DNA of 63,221 nucleotides from Pelomonas sp. CA6 (GCF_022549225.1 NZ_JAKZFD010000017.1:1-63221), one strand, 5' to 3'. Shown: positions 1 through 8,181, counted from the stretch's first letter. Made by a program: numbers and translations. Notes: a model not told the origin generated them from the sequence alone.

Positions 1-178
1 GAACCCGGTGGCGGGCCGCTCTTCCACTGCCTGGCCGCCCTGCGGCGGGTCGAATTGCGCGGCCCGTTCCGGCCTGATCGTCGCTTTGCGGTCCCGAGGC
101 TGAACCTACAGTGCAACGAGCCGCTTTCCCCTTGCTGGCCCTCGTCGCCCCCCTTCTTCGCTCCGCTCAAGCCGCCCC
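1..178. other. window edge, no gene recognised
   Basis: This stretch precedes the glycosyltransferase gene. One frame is open through it and into the next gene, but its translation is proline- and arginine-rich and resembles no family I know, so I read it as a shadow of GC-rich DNA. No sigma28-type box with correct spacing was found here, so the promoter of the downstream gene is unassigned and may lie outside the window. Confidence 0.5.
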
Positions 179-2137
179 ATGCCGCCCTCCGCTTCGCCGT
201 CCTCCAACGCCCTGGCCCAGCTGCTGACGCGGGCGCAAACCCTGCTGCAGAACAAGCAATGGCGCGACGGCGCCACGCTGCTGCGCCAGGCTCTGCGCCA
301 GCAGCCCGAAGACGGCGGCCTGTGGCTGACGCTGGCGCGCACCCTGCGCGCCGCGCAGCTGACGCGTGAAGCCATGGAGGCCGCCGAACAGGCCATGCGC
401 CATGCCGCCCGCGTGGACCACGCCCAGGCCGCGACGCTGCTCGCCGCCCAGGCGGCGATGGCCCTGAACGAGCATGCACGCGTCGTCGCGTTCGCCAGCG
501 CGCTGCCCGGAGACCTGTGCGCCAGCGAGCTGGAACTGCTGAAGCTGCACGGCGCGGCGCTGAACCGGCTGGGCCGCTCGCAGGAAGCCATTCCCGTGCT
601 GATGCAGGCGCTGGCGCTGAAGATCGACGAACGCGACGCCTACATCGAGCTCGGCTTCGCCTTCTACAACCTGAAGATGCACGCCGAATCGGCCGAGTGC
701 TTCCGCACCGTGACCGTGCTGCATCCCACCCACCTGGGCGCCCAGGCCTATCTGATCCACCTCGAACAACACGCCTGCCAATGGCAGGACTACGAGCCGC
801 GCCGCCAGGCGCTGCTGGACGCGCAGGCGCGCGCCGCGCAGGACCCGCTGCCGCAGTTCAGCGTGCCCTTCACGCTGGTTTCGCTGCCGCACGAGCCGCA
901 ACAGATGCTGGAGGCGGCGCGCATGACCTCGCGCTACCTGAGCCAGAACATCGTGCCGCTGCCCCCCGCCGCGCCACGCGCGCCGCGCGCCACGCGCCGG
1001 CTGCGCATCGGCTATCTGTCCAACGACCTGCAATCCCATGCCACCGCGACCCTGATCGCGCAGGTGTTGGAAGAGCACGACCGCGAGCGCTTCGAGATCC
1101 TGCTCTTCTCGCACGCGCCGGACGATGGCTCGGCGATGCGCCAGCGCCTGATCGCCGCCTGCGACCGCTTCGAGGACGTGCTGCCGCTGGGCCTGCCCGA
1201 CACCGCGCGCCGCATCCGCGAGCTGGAGGTGGACCTGCTGGTGGACCTGAAAGGCCATACCGCGGGCAGCCGTCTGCCCGTGCTGGCGTATCGGCCGGCC
1301 CCGGTCCAGGTGGGCTGGCTGGGCTTCCCGGGCACCTGCGGGCTGGACGCGGTGGACTATGTGATTGGCGACCCGGAGGTCACGCCGCTGGCGCACGCGC
1401 CGTTCTACAGCGAGAAGATCGCGCAGATGCCGATCTGCTACCAGCCCAATGACGGCCGGCGCGCACGCGGCACGCCACCGCCCCGCGCGGCGCTGGGCCT
1501 GCCCGAGCAGGCCATCGTGCTGCTGGGCGCCAACCAGGTCTACAAGCTCAACCCGCCGCTGTTCGACGCCTGGATGGAGATCCTGCGCCGCGTGCCCGCG
1601 GCCGTGCTGTGGCAGCTGGCCGGCAGCGAGCCGGCCAATGCGGCGCTGCGCGACGAGGTCGCCCGGCGCGGCATCGATCCGCGGCGCCTGGTGCTGATGC
1701 CCAAGGCCGACCTGGCCGAGCACGCCGCCCGGCTGGGCGCGGCCGACCTGGCGCTGGACACCTGGCCCTGCAACGGCCACACGACCACCAGCGACGCGCT
1801 GTGGGCCGGCGTGCCGGTGATCACGCGGCGCGGCGAAGGCTTCGCCGCGCGCGTCGCGGCCAGCCTGCTGCAGGCCAGCGGCCTGCCCGAACTCATCTGC
1901 GACAGCAGCGCCGACTATGTGGCGCTGGCCTGCCGGCTGGCCGACGACGCCGTCGCGCGCAACGCGCTGCGCGAGCGGCTGCTGGCCGCGCGCGACAGCG
2001 CCGCGCTGTTCAATGCCCAAGGCTTCGCGCGCGACCTGGAAGCGCTGTACGAGCGCATGTGGGCGCGCCACGAGGCAGGCCTGCCCCCCGAGGCGCTGCC
2101 GGCCGCCGCCGCAAGCGCGCACGGCGCATCCGCCTGA
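179..2137 (+). CDS. TPR / SPINDLY-type O-GlcNAc transferase-like protein, probable flagellin glycosyltransferase
   Basis: A 652-residue cytoplasmic protein. Residues of about 10-200 are TPR-like helical repeats. From about residue 275 it has the C-terminal catalytic region of the O-linked GlcNAc transferase/SPINDLY family (GT41). Recognisable landmarks are LRIGYLSNDLQSHA near 275-290, GFPGTCGLDAVDYVIGDP near 381-400, YKLNPPLFDAW near 454, and DTWPCNGHTTTSDALWAG near 526-545. Family knowledge: such enzymes transfer a sugar to Ser/Thr, and bacterial members encoded beside flagellin often glycosylate it. Here three flagellins with Thr/Ser-rich central segments lie 1.2-4 kb downstream. The target is inferred from context; the family call is strong. 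The donor sugar cannot be read from sequence. No good Shine-Dalgarno precedes the ATG; no better start is visible. Confidence 0.85.
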   Translation: MPPSASPSSNALAQLLTRAQTLLQNKQWRDGATLLRQALRQQPEDGGLWLTLARTLRAAQLTREAMEAAEQAMRHAARVDHAQAATLLAAQAAMALNEHARVVAFASALPGDLCASELELLKLHGAALNRLGRSQEAIPVLMQALALKIDERDAYIELGFAFYNLKMHAESAECFRTVTVLHPTHLGAQAYLIHLEQHACQWQDYEPRRQALLDAQARAAQDPLPQFSVPFTLVSLPHEPQQMLEAARMTSRYLSQNIVPLPPAAPRAPRATRRLRIGYLSNDLQSHATATLIAQVLEEHDRERFEILLFSHAPDDGSAMRQRLIAACDRFEDVLPLGLPDTARRIRELEVDLLVDLKGHTAGSRLPVLAYRPAPVQVGWLGFPGTCGLDAVDYVIGDPEVTPLAHAPFYSEKIAQMPICYQPNDGRRARGTPPPRAALGLPEQAIVLLGANQVYKLNPPLFDAWMEILRRVPAAVLWQLAGSEPANAALRDEVARRGIDPRRLVLMPKADLAEHAARLGAADLALDTWPCNGHTTTSDALWAGVPVITRRGEGFAARVAASLLQASGLPELICDSSADYVALACRLADDAVARNALRERLLAARDSAALFNAQGFARDLEALYERMWARHEAGLPPEALPAAAASAHGASA

Positions 2138-2167
2138 ACGCCGCGGCGCAAGCGGCGACCCACCATG

Positions 2168-2192
2168 ACAAAAGCCCGCCGGAAGGCGGGCT
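2168..2192 (-). terminator. rho-independent terminator of the TPR gene
   Basis: Inverted repeat AGCCCGCC (2173-2180) / GGCGGGCT (2185-2192) with a 4-nt loop. Read on the minus strand it is followed by TTTTG, so it fits the end of the minus-strand TPR gene. It probably also stops the convergent glycosyltransferase transcript. Confidence 0.75.
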
Positions 2193-2228
2193 CGCGGTGC
2201 GCGGACGACAGCGCGCCCGCGGGGGAAT

Positions 2229-2717
2229 TCAGTGTCCCTGCAGCCGGGCCAGTTCCGCCTGGGCCAGGGGCTCCAGCTCGGGCGCCTCGGCGCGCAGGCT
2301 GGCGCGCGCATCGGGCTGCATCAGGCGCAGCAGCGCGGCGACGGCGCCGGACACATCGCCCAGGCCCGCGCGCGCGAAGCCCAGCGTGTAGAGGCTGGGG
2401 CCGTGGGCGGGGCGGGCCTGCAGCGCGCGCATCGCGTAGTCGGCGGCCATCTGCAGCTCGCCGGCGGCCAGCAGCAGCGCGGAGATGTCGGCCATCACCT
2501 CATGGCATTGAGGATCCAGCGTCAGCGCGTCGCACAGCAGGTGCAGGCCGTCGCCGAGGCGACCTTGCGCGGCCTGTTCGAACGCGGCCTGGCGCGCGCT
2601 GGCCAGCAAGGCCTTCGCCTCGGGCGACAGCTGCGGGCGGCCGGTGTCGGTATCGATGGGCATCACGGCCGGCGACGGAGCACCCTGACCGTGGAGGATG
2701 GCGGTTTGCGATGACAT
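2229..2717 (-). CDS. TPR-repeat protein of the flagellar (sigma28) regulon
   Basis: A 162-residue protein with no signal peptide. After a disordered N-terminus of about 35 residues it is built of TPR-like helix pairs: a segment with DALTLDPQCHEVMADI, then AADYAMRALQARPAHGPSLY, then a third GLGDVSGAVAALLRL unit. The start is fixed by AGGAAAGG upstream and by a near-perfect sigma28 promoter about 35 bp before the ATG. The gene is convergent with the glycosyltransferase and divergent from the flagellins. Function is unknown. Position and promoter make it a late flagellar gene, perhaps a secretion chaperone or glycosylation partner; that role is inference. Confidence 0.8.
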   Translation of the reverse strand: MSSQTAILHGQGAPSPAVMPIDTDTGRPQLSPEAKALLASARQAAFEQAAQGRLGDGLHLLCDALTLDPQCHEVMADISALLLAAGELQMAADYAMRALQARPAHGPSLYTLGFARAGLGDVSGAVAALLRLMQPDARASLRAEAPELEPLAQAELARLQGH

Positions 2718-2751
2718 GGACGTCTACCTTTCCTGGATGGACGGGTTTGCC

Positions 2752-2778
2752 TGCTCGGCATGAGTGCTGCTGACTTTA
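2752..2778 (-). promoter_or_regulatory. sigma28 (FliA) promoter for the TPR gene
   Basis: On the minus strand this reads TAAA (2778-2775), exactly 15 nt, then GCCGAGCA (2759-2752). Consensus is TAAA-N15-GCCGATAA, so both boxes and the spacing agree. It lies about 35 bp upstream of the TPR gene start and points the right way. Confidence 0.8.
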
Positions 2779-2779
2779 G

Positions 2780-3074
2780 GCCCCGGACCGTGCCGCAATA
2801 CGCAGAAAAGCGCCGTTGTGCACGGCCTTCTCGGCCCCTGAGGCGGACACCACCGGTCGAAATCAGCGCTGAGGGCCGCACGCCACGGATCCACCGGACC
2901 GGACGGTCGCCCCTTCTGCTCCCCCTTATTCAGACACACAGCGAGGCACGCCCAGAACCCACTCCCCAGTTCCAACCGCCCTACCCGGCCGCGATCCGAT
3001 GACGTCGAACCGATCGCATGAACAAGGCCAGGACCGGGCCGCTAATCCGACGATCAAGCCTCTTGACAAACAGG
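2780..3074. other. noncoding divergent spacer before the flagellins
   Basis: About 300 bp between the minus-strand TPR promoter and the first flagellin promoter. No credible gene is visible: short open frames lack family features and ribosome sites. TTGACA occurs at 3063-3068, but no partner -10 was found at a usable distance. Confidence 0.5.
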
Positions 3075-3104
3075 GCTCAAGTTTTCTTGAGCGCTGTCCG
3101 ACAA
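3075..3104 (+). promoter_or_regulatory. sigma28-like promoter of flagellin 1 with an inverted repeat over the -35
   Basis: TCAA (3077-3080), 16 nt, TCCGACAA (3097-3104): a good but not perfect FliA site. The -35 box sits inside a perfect inverted repeat, GCTCAAGTTTTCTTGAGC (3075-3092, 7-bp arms, TTTT spacer). The other sigma28 sites here lack a repeat this long, so it may be an operator specific to this gene. Confidence 0.6.
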
Positions 3105-3110
3105 CCATTT

Positions 3111-3141
3111 CAACGGGTCTGAATTCAGACGCGTGGTCCGG
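3111..3141 (+). promoter_or_regulatory. 5'-end leader element of flagellin 1 mRNA
   Basis: The block starts at the predicted transcription start: CAACGGGTC, then a stem overlapping it (palindrome GTCTGAATTCAGAC, 3117-3130), then GCGTGGTCCGG (3131-3141). The same order, with a different stem sequence, recurs at the predicted start of flagellin 2. The rest of this leader, about 170 nt, has no such match. Confidence 0.5.
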
Positions 3142-3314
3142 TTAGGAGGCCTGGAGTCGGGACACCCCAAGGGGGGTGGGACTGAAACGGTTGACTAGCG
3201 TCGGGCGGGGTCCGCGGACGGTTCGCCGCCCCTGGACCCGGCAAGGGTGCCTACCCGGACACCCGTGTGGTTCGGCGCTTAGCCGGGAGTCTTCAACGCT
3301 GAAAGGAGCAGAAA

Positions 3315-4154
3315 ATGCCCGCCATCATCAACACCAACCTGCTGTCGCTGAACGCGCAGCGCAACACCTCGACCTCGCAGCTGTCGCTGGCGACCTCGAT
3401 GCAGCGCCTGTCCTCGGGTCTGCGAGTGAACTCGGCCAAGGACGACGCCGCCGGCCTCGCCATCGCCGAGCGCATGCAAGCCCAGGTGCGCGGCATGAAC
3501 GTCGCGGTGCGCAACGCCAACGACGGCATCTCGCTGTCGCAGACCGCGGAAGGCGCGCTGTCCAAGGTCAGCGATTCGCTGCAGCGCATGCGTGAGCTGG
3601 CCGTGCAGGCGCGCAACGCCACCAACACCACCACCGACCTGGATTCCATCGGCAAGGAATACACGCAGCTGTCGCAGGAAATCGGCCGCGTGCTGGGCGG
3701 CACCACCTTCAACGGCAAGAACATCCTGGCCGGCGATGCGGGCACGCAGACCTTCCAGGTCGGCGCCAACACCACCACCAACGACGTGGTGGACGTGGTG
3801 ACCACCAACATGGCCACCAACACCGACATCACGACGGTGACCAGCGCGACGATCTCCAACACCTCGGACACCGCGGCACTGAAGGACATCATCGACAACG
3901 TCGACAAGGCCATCAACACCGTCAGCGGCGAACGCGCGACGCTGGGCGCCTCGCAGAACCGCTTCGAGGCCATCATCTCCAACCTGCAGATCTCGGTGGA
4001 GAACCAGAGCGCCGCACGCAGCCGCATCATGGATGCGGACTTCGCGACGGAAACGGCCAACCTGAGCCGCGCGCAGATCCTGCAACAGGCGGGCAACGCG
4101 ATGATCGCCCAGGCCAACCAGCAACCGCAGCAAGTGCTGTCGCTTCTTCGATGA
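3315..4154 (+). CDS. fliC: flagellin 1
   Basis: A 279-residue flagellin, the filament subunit exported through the flagellar type III system. It has the conserved N-terminal D0/D1 region ([34 protein letters not shown]) and the C-terminal D1/D0 region ([35 protein letters not shown]). The central part is very short, so the protein is close to a D0/D1-only flagellin. A Thr/Ser-rich segment near residues 155-190 offers possible O-glycosylation sites for the nearby SPINDLY-type enzyme. The ribosome site is AAAGGAG 6 nt before the ATG. It is very similar to flagellin 2 downstream, including at silent sites, which suggests recent tandem duplication or gene conversion. It ends in LSLLR without the final Gly-Gly of the other two copies. 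Confidence 0.97.
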   Translation: MPAIINTNLLSLNAQRNTSTSQLSLATSMQRLSSGLRVNSAKDDAAGLAIAERMQAQVRGMNVAVRNANDGISLSQTAEGALSKVSDSLQRMRELAVQARNATNTTTDLDSIGKEYTQLSQEIGRVLGGTTFNGKNILAGDAGTQTFQVGANTTTNDVVDVVTTNMATNTDITTVTSATISNTSDTAALKDIIDNVDKAINTVSGERATLGASQNRFEAIISNLQISVENQSAARSRIMDADFATETANLSRAQILQQAGNAMIAQANQQPQQVLSLLR

Positions 4155-4158
4155 AGCC

Positions 4159-4215
4159 GGGCCAGCCCCGCTGGCCCTAGGCGCAATCGCCGCGACCGCC
4201 GCCCAGGCGGTCGCG
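4159..4215. terminator. two tandem hairpins after flagellin 1
   Basis: Stem GGGCCAGC/GCTGGCCC (4159-4166 with 4170-4177, CCC loop) begins 4 nt after the stop. It is followed by CGCGACCGCC/GGCGGTCGCG (4191-4200 with 4206-4215, 5-nt loop). Neither has a T tract. They may slow 3' decay or act as weak terminators. The rest of the 329-bp gap holds the promoter and leader of flagellin 2. Confidence 0.5.
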
Positions 4216-4376
4216 CCGAGGAGCCAGAGTCCCCCAGCACAAGCCCCCTGAGCGCCGCCCGGCCCACGCCCATCCGGGCCCTGCGGCGGCGCTCTTCTCC
4301 CCCTCACGGGAACGGGGTGCGCATCGGCAGCCAAGGCCAAAAGATGCGAGGAGCGGATCAATCCAGCGGATCGGGC

Positions 4377-4403
4377 TCAAGTCCTTCCAGGTGTCGTCGA
4401 TAA
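4377..4403 (+). promoter_or_regulatory. sigma28 promoter of flagellin 2
   Basis: TCAA (4377-4380), exactly 15 nt, GTCGATAA (4396-4403). It lies 80 bp before the ATG and is one of the best FliA matches in the window. Confidence 0.85.
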
Positions 4404-4409
4404 CAAGTC

Positions 4410-4439
4410 CAACGGGTCCTCCTGGACTGCGTGGTCCGG
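4410..4439 (+). promoter_or_regulatory. 5'-end leader element of flagellin 2 mRNA
   Basis: Begins about 7 nt after the -10 box with CAACGGGTC. A short GTCC/GGAC stem (4416-4419 with 4424-4427) follows, then GCGTGGTCCGG (4429-4439). It matches the flagellin 1 leader in order and flanks while the stem bases differ. Confidence 0.5.
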
Positions 4440-4483
4440 CAGATGTGATGACCGGACGTCCCTGACACCGAAAGGATTGGATC

Positions 4484-5329
4484 ATGCCCCAGATCATCAA
4501 CACCAACCTGCAGTCCCTGAACGCGCAGCGCAATCTGTCGACCTCGCAGTCGTCGCTGAGCGTGTCCATGCAGCGCCTGTCCTCGGGTCTGCGCGTGAAC
4601 TCGGCCAAGGACGATGCCGCCGGCCTCGCCATCGCCGAACGCATGCAAGCCCAGGTGCGCGGCATGAACGTCGCCGTGCGCAACGCCAACGACGGCATCT
4701 CCCTGGCGCAGACGGCCGAAGGCGCGCTGTCCAAGGTCGGCGACTCGCTGCAGCGCATGCGTGAGCTGGCCGTGCAGGCGCGCAACGCCACCAACACCAC
4801 CACCGACCTGGATTCCATCGGCAAGGAATACGCGCAGCTGTCGCAGGAAATCGGCCGCGTGCTGGGCGGCACCACCTTCAACGGCAAGGCCATCCTCGCC
4901 GGCGATGCGGGCACGCAGACCTTCCAGATCGGCGCCAACACCACGGCCAACGACGTGGTGGACGTGGTGACCACCAACATGGCCACCAACACCGACATCA
5001 CGACGGTGACCGCGGCCGCCATCACCAACACCTCCGATACCGCGGCGCTGAAGGACATCATCGACAACATCGACAAGGCCATCACCACGGTCAGCGGCGA
5101 GCGCGCGACGCTGGGCGCCTCGCAGAACCGCTTCGAGGCCATCATCTCCAACCTGCAGATCTCGGTGGAGAACCAGAGCGCCGCACGCAGCCGCATCATG
5201 GATGCGGACTTCGCGACGGAGACGGCCAACCTGAGTCGCGCGCAGATCCTGCAGCAGGCCGGCAACACCATGGTGGCTCAGGCCAACCAGATGCCGCAGC
5301 AGGTGCTGTCGCTGCTGCGCGGCGGCTGA
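4484..5329 (+). CDS. fliC: flagellin 2
   Basis: A 281-residue filament subunit. Its N- and C-terminal D0/D1 regions are almost the same as in flagellin 1, and long runs such as [13 protein letters not shown] are shared. Differences cluster at a few sites ([10 protein letters not shown] near the N-terminus, [11 protein letters not shown] in the centre, [12 protein letters not shown] near the end). The ribosome site is AAAGGA 7 nt before the ATG, and the gene has its own sigma28 promoter. It ends in LLRGG, as flagellin 3 does. A strong terminator follows, so it can be expressed as a single-gene unit. Having three flagellins allows a mixed filament; the relative use of each copy cannot be read from sequence. 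Confidence 0.97.
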   Translation: MPQIINTNLQSLNAQRNLSTSQSSLSVSMQRLSSGLRVNSAKDDAAGLAIAERMQAQVRGMNVAVRNANDGISLAQTAEGALSKVGDSLQRMRELAVQARNATNTTTDLDSIGKEYAQLSQEIGRVLGGTTFNGKAILAGDAGTQTFQIGANTTANDVVDVVTTNMATNTDITTVTAAAITNTSDTAALKDIIDNIDKAITTVSGERATLGASQNRFEAIISNLQISVENQSAARSRIMDADFATETANLSRAQILQQAGNTMVAQANQMPQQVLSLLRGG

Positions 5330-5355
5330 GTCCGCGGCCCGCGAACCGCGATCCA

Positions 5356-5402
5356 GGCTCCATGCGCACCGCTCCGGCGGTGCGCATGGAGCCTTTCTTT
5401 TT
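5356..5402 (+). terminator. strong rho-independent terminator after flagellin 2
   Basis: A 17-bp perfect stem (5356-5372 with 5377-5393), TCCG loop, followed by TTTCTTTTT. It is the strongest terminator in the window and suits a highly expressed flagellin message. Confidence 0.92.
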
Positions 5403-5600
5403 GGCCGTGGTTTTCCTGCCTTTTCCGCGCTTCATCGCCATTCGGCACTTCGCACAATGGCCCCATCGGATTCGAGTGCTCGGGTCCGACGTCCGGTCCT
5501 ACCGACATCGCCGCCGCGGCATGCGCCGCAGCGACAACGCCAGGCAGGCCGCGCCGCTTGATGAAGATCGCCGTAGACCGGATTTCGCGCAGGAGTGCTT

Positions 5601-6473
5601 ATGCCGCAGACCATCAACACCAACATCACGTCGCTGAACGCGCAGCGCAATCTGAACATGTCCCAGTCCTCGCTGGGCATCTCGATGCAGCGACTGTCCT
5701 CCGGGCTGCGCGTCAACTCCGCCAAGGATGACGCCGCGGGCCTCGCCATCGCCGAACGCATGAACGCGCAAGCGCGCGGCATGAGTGTCGCGATCCGCAA
5801 CGCCAACGACGGCATCTCGCTGGCGCAGACCGCCGAAGGCGCGCTGGGCAAGGTCGCCGACGCGCTGCAGCGCATGCGCGAACTGGCCATCCAGGCCCGC
5901 AACGCGACCAATGCCAATTCCGACAAGGACTCGCTGGACAAGGAGTTCGGCGAACTGGCCAAGGAAATCCAGCGCGTGCTGGGCGGCACCACCTTCAACG
6001 GCAAATATGTGCTGGGCTCCGATGCCGGCCAGCCGCAGGTCTTCCAGGTGGGCCCCAACACCACGGCCAACGACGAGATCGCCGTCACCACGCCCAACCT
6101 GACCGCCGACGGGGCGATCACGCCGGTGGCGGGCAACGACATTTCCGGCGCAGGCCGTGCCGTGATCGACAACACGGCCGATGCCACCGCCATCGCCGCG
6201 GTGGTGACCAACATCGACGGCGCGCTGAACAAGATCAACGAGGAACGCGCGACGCTGGGCGCCACGCAGAACCGCTTCGACGCGGTGATCTCCAACCTGC
6301 AGGTCGCCTACGAGAACCAGACCGCAGCCCGCGCGCGTATCATGGACGCCGACTACGCACAGGAGACCTCCAACCTGTCGCGCGCGCAGATCCTGCAGCA
6401 GGCCGGCAATGCGATGGTGGCCCAGGCCAACCAGTTGCCGCAGCAGGTGCTGTCGCTGTTGCGCGGCGGTTGA
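5601..6473 (+). CDS. fliC: flagellin 3 (divergent paralogue)
   Basis: A 290-residue flagellin with the usual ends ([49 protein letters not shown]) but a clearly different centre. NANSDKDSLDKEFGELAKEI replaces the corresponding segment of copies 1 and 2, and a distinct region follows (GPNTTANDEIAVTTPN, ISGAGRAVIDN). I chose the ATG at 5601 because AGGAG ends 5 nt before it; the in-frame GTG at 5595 would bury that site. The 200-bp spacer upstream has no sigma28 box with correct spacing that I can find, unlike copies 1 and 2. It may be under other control. Confidence 0.96.
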   Translation: MPQTINTNITSLNAQRNLNMSQSSLGISMQRLSSGLRVNSAKDDAAGLAIAERMNAQARGMSVAIRNANDGISLAQTAEGALGKVADALQRMRELAIQARNATNANSDKDSLDKEFGELAKEIQRVLGGTTFNGKYVLGSDAGQPQVFQVGPNTTANDEIAVTTPNLTADGAITPVAGNDISGAGRAVIDNTADATAIAAVVTNIDGALNKINEERATLGATQNRFDAVISNLQVAYENQTAARARIMDADYAQETSNLSRAQILQQAGNAMVAQANQLPQQVLSLLRGG

Positions 6474-6524
6474 TCGATCGACAACGCTTCTTTCCCGGGC
6501 CGGCCCGTTTCCAACGCGCCGGCC

Positions 6525-6551
6525 TCAAGTTCTGAGGCGAGGGGCCGATAA
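6525..6551 (+). promoter_or_regulatory. sigma28 promoter of fliD
   Basis: TCAA (6525-6528), 15 nt, GCCGATAA (6544-6551): a perfect -10 octamer at ideal spacing, 54 bp before the fliD ATG. A smaller inverted repeat, CCTCA/TGAGG (6523-6527 with 6533-6537), overlaps the -35. Confidence 0.9.
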
Positions 6552-6605
6552 GCCGGGTATCCGGCGCCCCTGGCGACCCGGAGCGCACTCTTTCGGAGCA
6601 CTGCC

Positions 6606-8030
6606 ATGGCATCCGTCACCCAAGTCGGCATCGGCAACAACACCAGCTACGAGTCCCTGATCCAGGGCCTGGTCAACGCCGAGCGCACGCCCATCACCCA
6701 ACTGCAGACGCGGGCCAAGACCATGCAGACGCAGCTGTCGGCCTTCGGCAAGCTGCAAAGCGCGATCAGCGCGGTGCGCGATGCCGCCGCCAAGCTGACG
6801 CGGCCCGACACCTGGGGGGCACTGACCGCCACCTCCTCCGACACCAGCGCGCTGACCGTCACCGCCGGCACCGGCACGGCGGGCGGCAACTTCTCGGTGG
6901 CGGTGACGCAGATCGCCGCGTCGCAGACCCTGGCCTCGCCGGCCGTCAGCGCCGACACCAAGCTGGGCGCCGGCACACTGACCATCCAGCTGGGCAAGTG
7001 GAACGCCGACCAGACCGGCTTCACGCCCAAGAGTGGCGCGACCGCCGTCAACGTGAGCATCGGGGCCGACGATTCGCTGACGACCATACGCGACAAGATC
7101 AACAGCGCCGGCGCCGGCGTGGTGGCCTCGGTGGTCAACGACTCGTCCGGCTCGCGCCTGGTGATGCGCTCCAGCCTCACCGGCGAAAGCAGTGCCTTCC
7201 GCGTCACCGTGGCCGATGGTGACGGCAACAACAGCGACGCCGCGGGGCTGTCGCGCCTGGCCTTTGACCCCAGCGCGGGCATCAGTTCAATGGGCCAGAC
7301 CCAGGCGGCGCAGAACGCCAAGGCGGTGATCAACGGCCTGCCTGTCAATTCCGAAAGCAACACCATCGAGTCCGCCATCGACGGCCTGAGCATGACCCTG
7401 CTCAAGCCCGCGACGACCACGGTCACGATGAACCAGGACAAGGACAGCATCAAGAAGACGATCAACGAATTCGTCACCGCCTACAACGCCTTCGTCCAGC
7501 TCACCCGCGACCAGCTCAAGTACGACGACTCGACCAAGACCGCCGGACCGCTGCAGGGCGACTCCACCGCGATCGGCATGCAGTCGCAGCTGCGCCAGAT
7601 CATGAGCGGCAGCACCACCTTGGCCGGCAACACCTACAACCGGCTGGCGGCGGTCGGACTGGACATCCAGTCCAACGGCACGATCACGGTCAACGACACC
7701 AAGCTCAACACCGCGCTGGGCCATGTCACCGACATGAAGCAGCTCTTCATGGGGCTGGACACCGGCAACAAGGAAAACAGCGGCATCGCGCAGCGCCTGC
7801 GCGCCGCCGCCGACGAGATGCTGAGCTTCGACGGCAGCCTGAGCACGCGCCAGAAGGGCCTGCAAAGCCGCATCAAGGACAACGGCGAGCGTCAGGACAA
7901 ACTCGAGGACCGCGTCGCGCTGATCGAGAAGCGGCTGCGCGCGCAGTACACCGCGCTGGACAAGACCATGGGCAAGATGAACCAGCTGTCCAGCTACGTC
8001 AGCCAGCAGATGACGCTGCTGGGCCGCTGA
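6606..8030 (+). CDS. fliD: flagellar filament cap / hook-associated protein 2
   Basis: A 474-residue FliD. It is exported to the filament tip, where its oligomer caps the filament and guides flagellin folding. The N-terminal FliD domain (YESLIQGLVNAERTPITQLQ, about residues 16-110) and the C-terminal FliD domain (about 230-460, with NGTITVNDTKLNTAL and a terminal coiled coil RVALIEKRLRAQYTALDKTM) are clear. Start: CGGAG about 8 nt upstream, with a sigma28 promoter 54 bp upstream. It lies between the flagellins and fliST, the usual order. Its chaperone is probably the FliT protein encoded about 700 bp downstream. A terminator follows at 8053-8078. Confidence 0.97.
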   Translation: MASVTQVGIGNNTSYESLIQGLVNAERTPITQLQTRAKTMQTQLSAFGKLQSAISAVRDAAAKLTRPDTWGALTATSSDTSALTVTAGTGTAGGNFSVAVTQIAASQTLASPAVSADTKLGAGTLTIQLGKWNADQTGFTPKSGATAVNVSIGADDSLTTIRDKINSAGAGVVASVVNDSSGSRLVMRSSLTGESSAFRVTVADGDGNNSDAAGLSRLAFDPSAGISSMGQTQAAQNAKAVINGLPVNSESNTIESAIDGLSMTLLKPATTTVTMNQDKDSIKKTINEFVTAYNAFVQLTRDQLKYDDSTKTAGPLQGDSTAIGMQSQLRQIMSGSTTLAGNTYNRLAAVGLDIQSNGTITVNDTKLNTALGHVTDMKQLFMGLDTGNKENSGIAQRLRAAADEMLSFDGSLSTRQKGLQSRIKDNGERQDKLEDRVALIEKRLRAQYTALDKTMGKMNQLSSYVSQQMTLLGR

Positions 8031-8052
8031 GCCGCTCTCTCCTCTTCCCTCG

Positions 8053-8078
8053 AAAAGCCCCTGATTCAGGGGCTTTTT
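8053..8078 (+). terminator. rho-independent terminator after fliD
   Basis: GCCCCTG (8057-8063) / CAGGGGC (8067-8073) with a 3-nt loop, flanked by AAAA upstream and TTTTT downstream. The T and A tracts make it effective in both directions. Confidence 0.9.
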
Positions 8079-8154
8079 CTATGGGGCCGCGCTCGCGGGC
8101 GCGCGGCCACTGCACCAAGGACGCGCAACGCACAAAGAGGGCGCCACGGAGCCC

Positions 8155-8181
8155 TCAAGTTCCTCCCGCCGGGGCCGAAGA
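8155..8181 (+). promoter_or_regulatory. sigma28 promoter of fliS, decides the fliS start
   Basis: TCAA (8155-8158), 15 nt, GCCGAAGA (8174-8181). The -10 ends at the base just before an ATG at 8182. Transcription should therefore begin near 8188, downstream of that ATG, and the first usable start is the ATG at 8215. Confidence 0.75.

Noticed and set aside
1-369. Open frame running through the left edge into the glycosyltransferase
   Set aside because: Its translation is Pro/Arg/Ala-rich without family features and overlaps the well-supported glycosyltransferase gene in another frame.
167-2311. Long open frame on the minus strand opposite the glycosyltransferase (and similar ones opposite most genes)
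   Set aside because: Gln/His/Arg/Gly-rich translations of this sort are the mirror image of high-GC coding DNA. None has a domain, a ribosome site or sensible composition.
3063-3068. TTGACA before flagellin 1 as a sigma70 -35
   Set aside because: No -10 hexamer at 15-19 nt; the sigma28 site a few bases on explains the promoter better.
5472-5508. Possible sigma28 promoter for flagellin 3 (TCGG ... ACCGACAT)
   Set aside because: Spacing is 17 nt and the -35 is poor; no combination gives both boxes at 15-16 nt.
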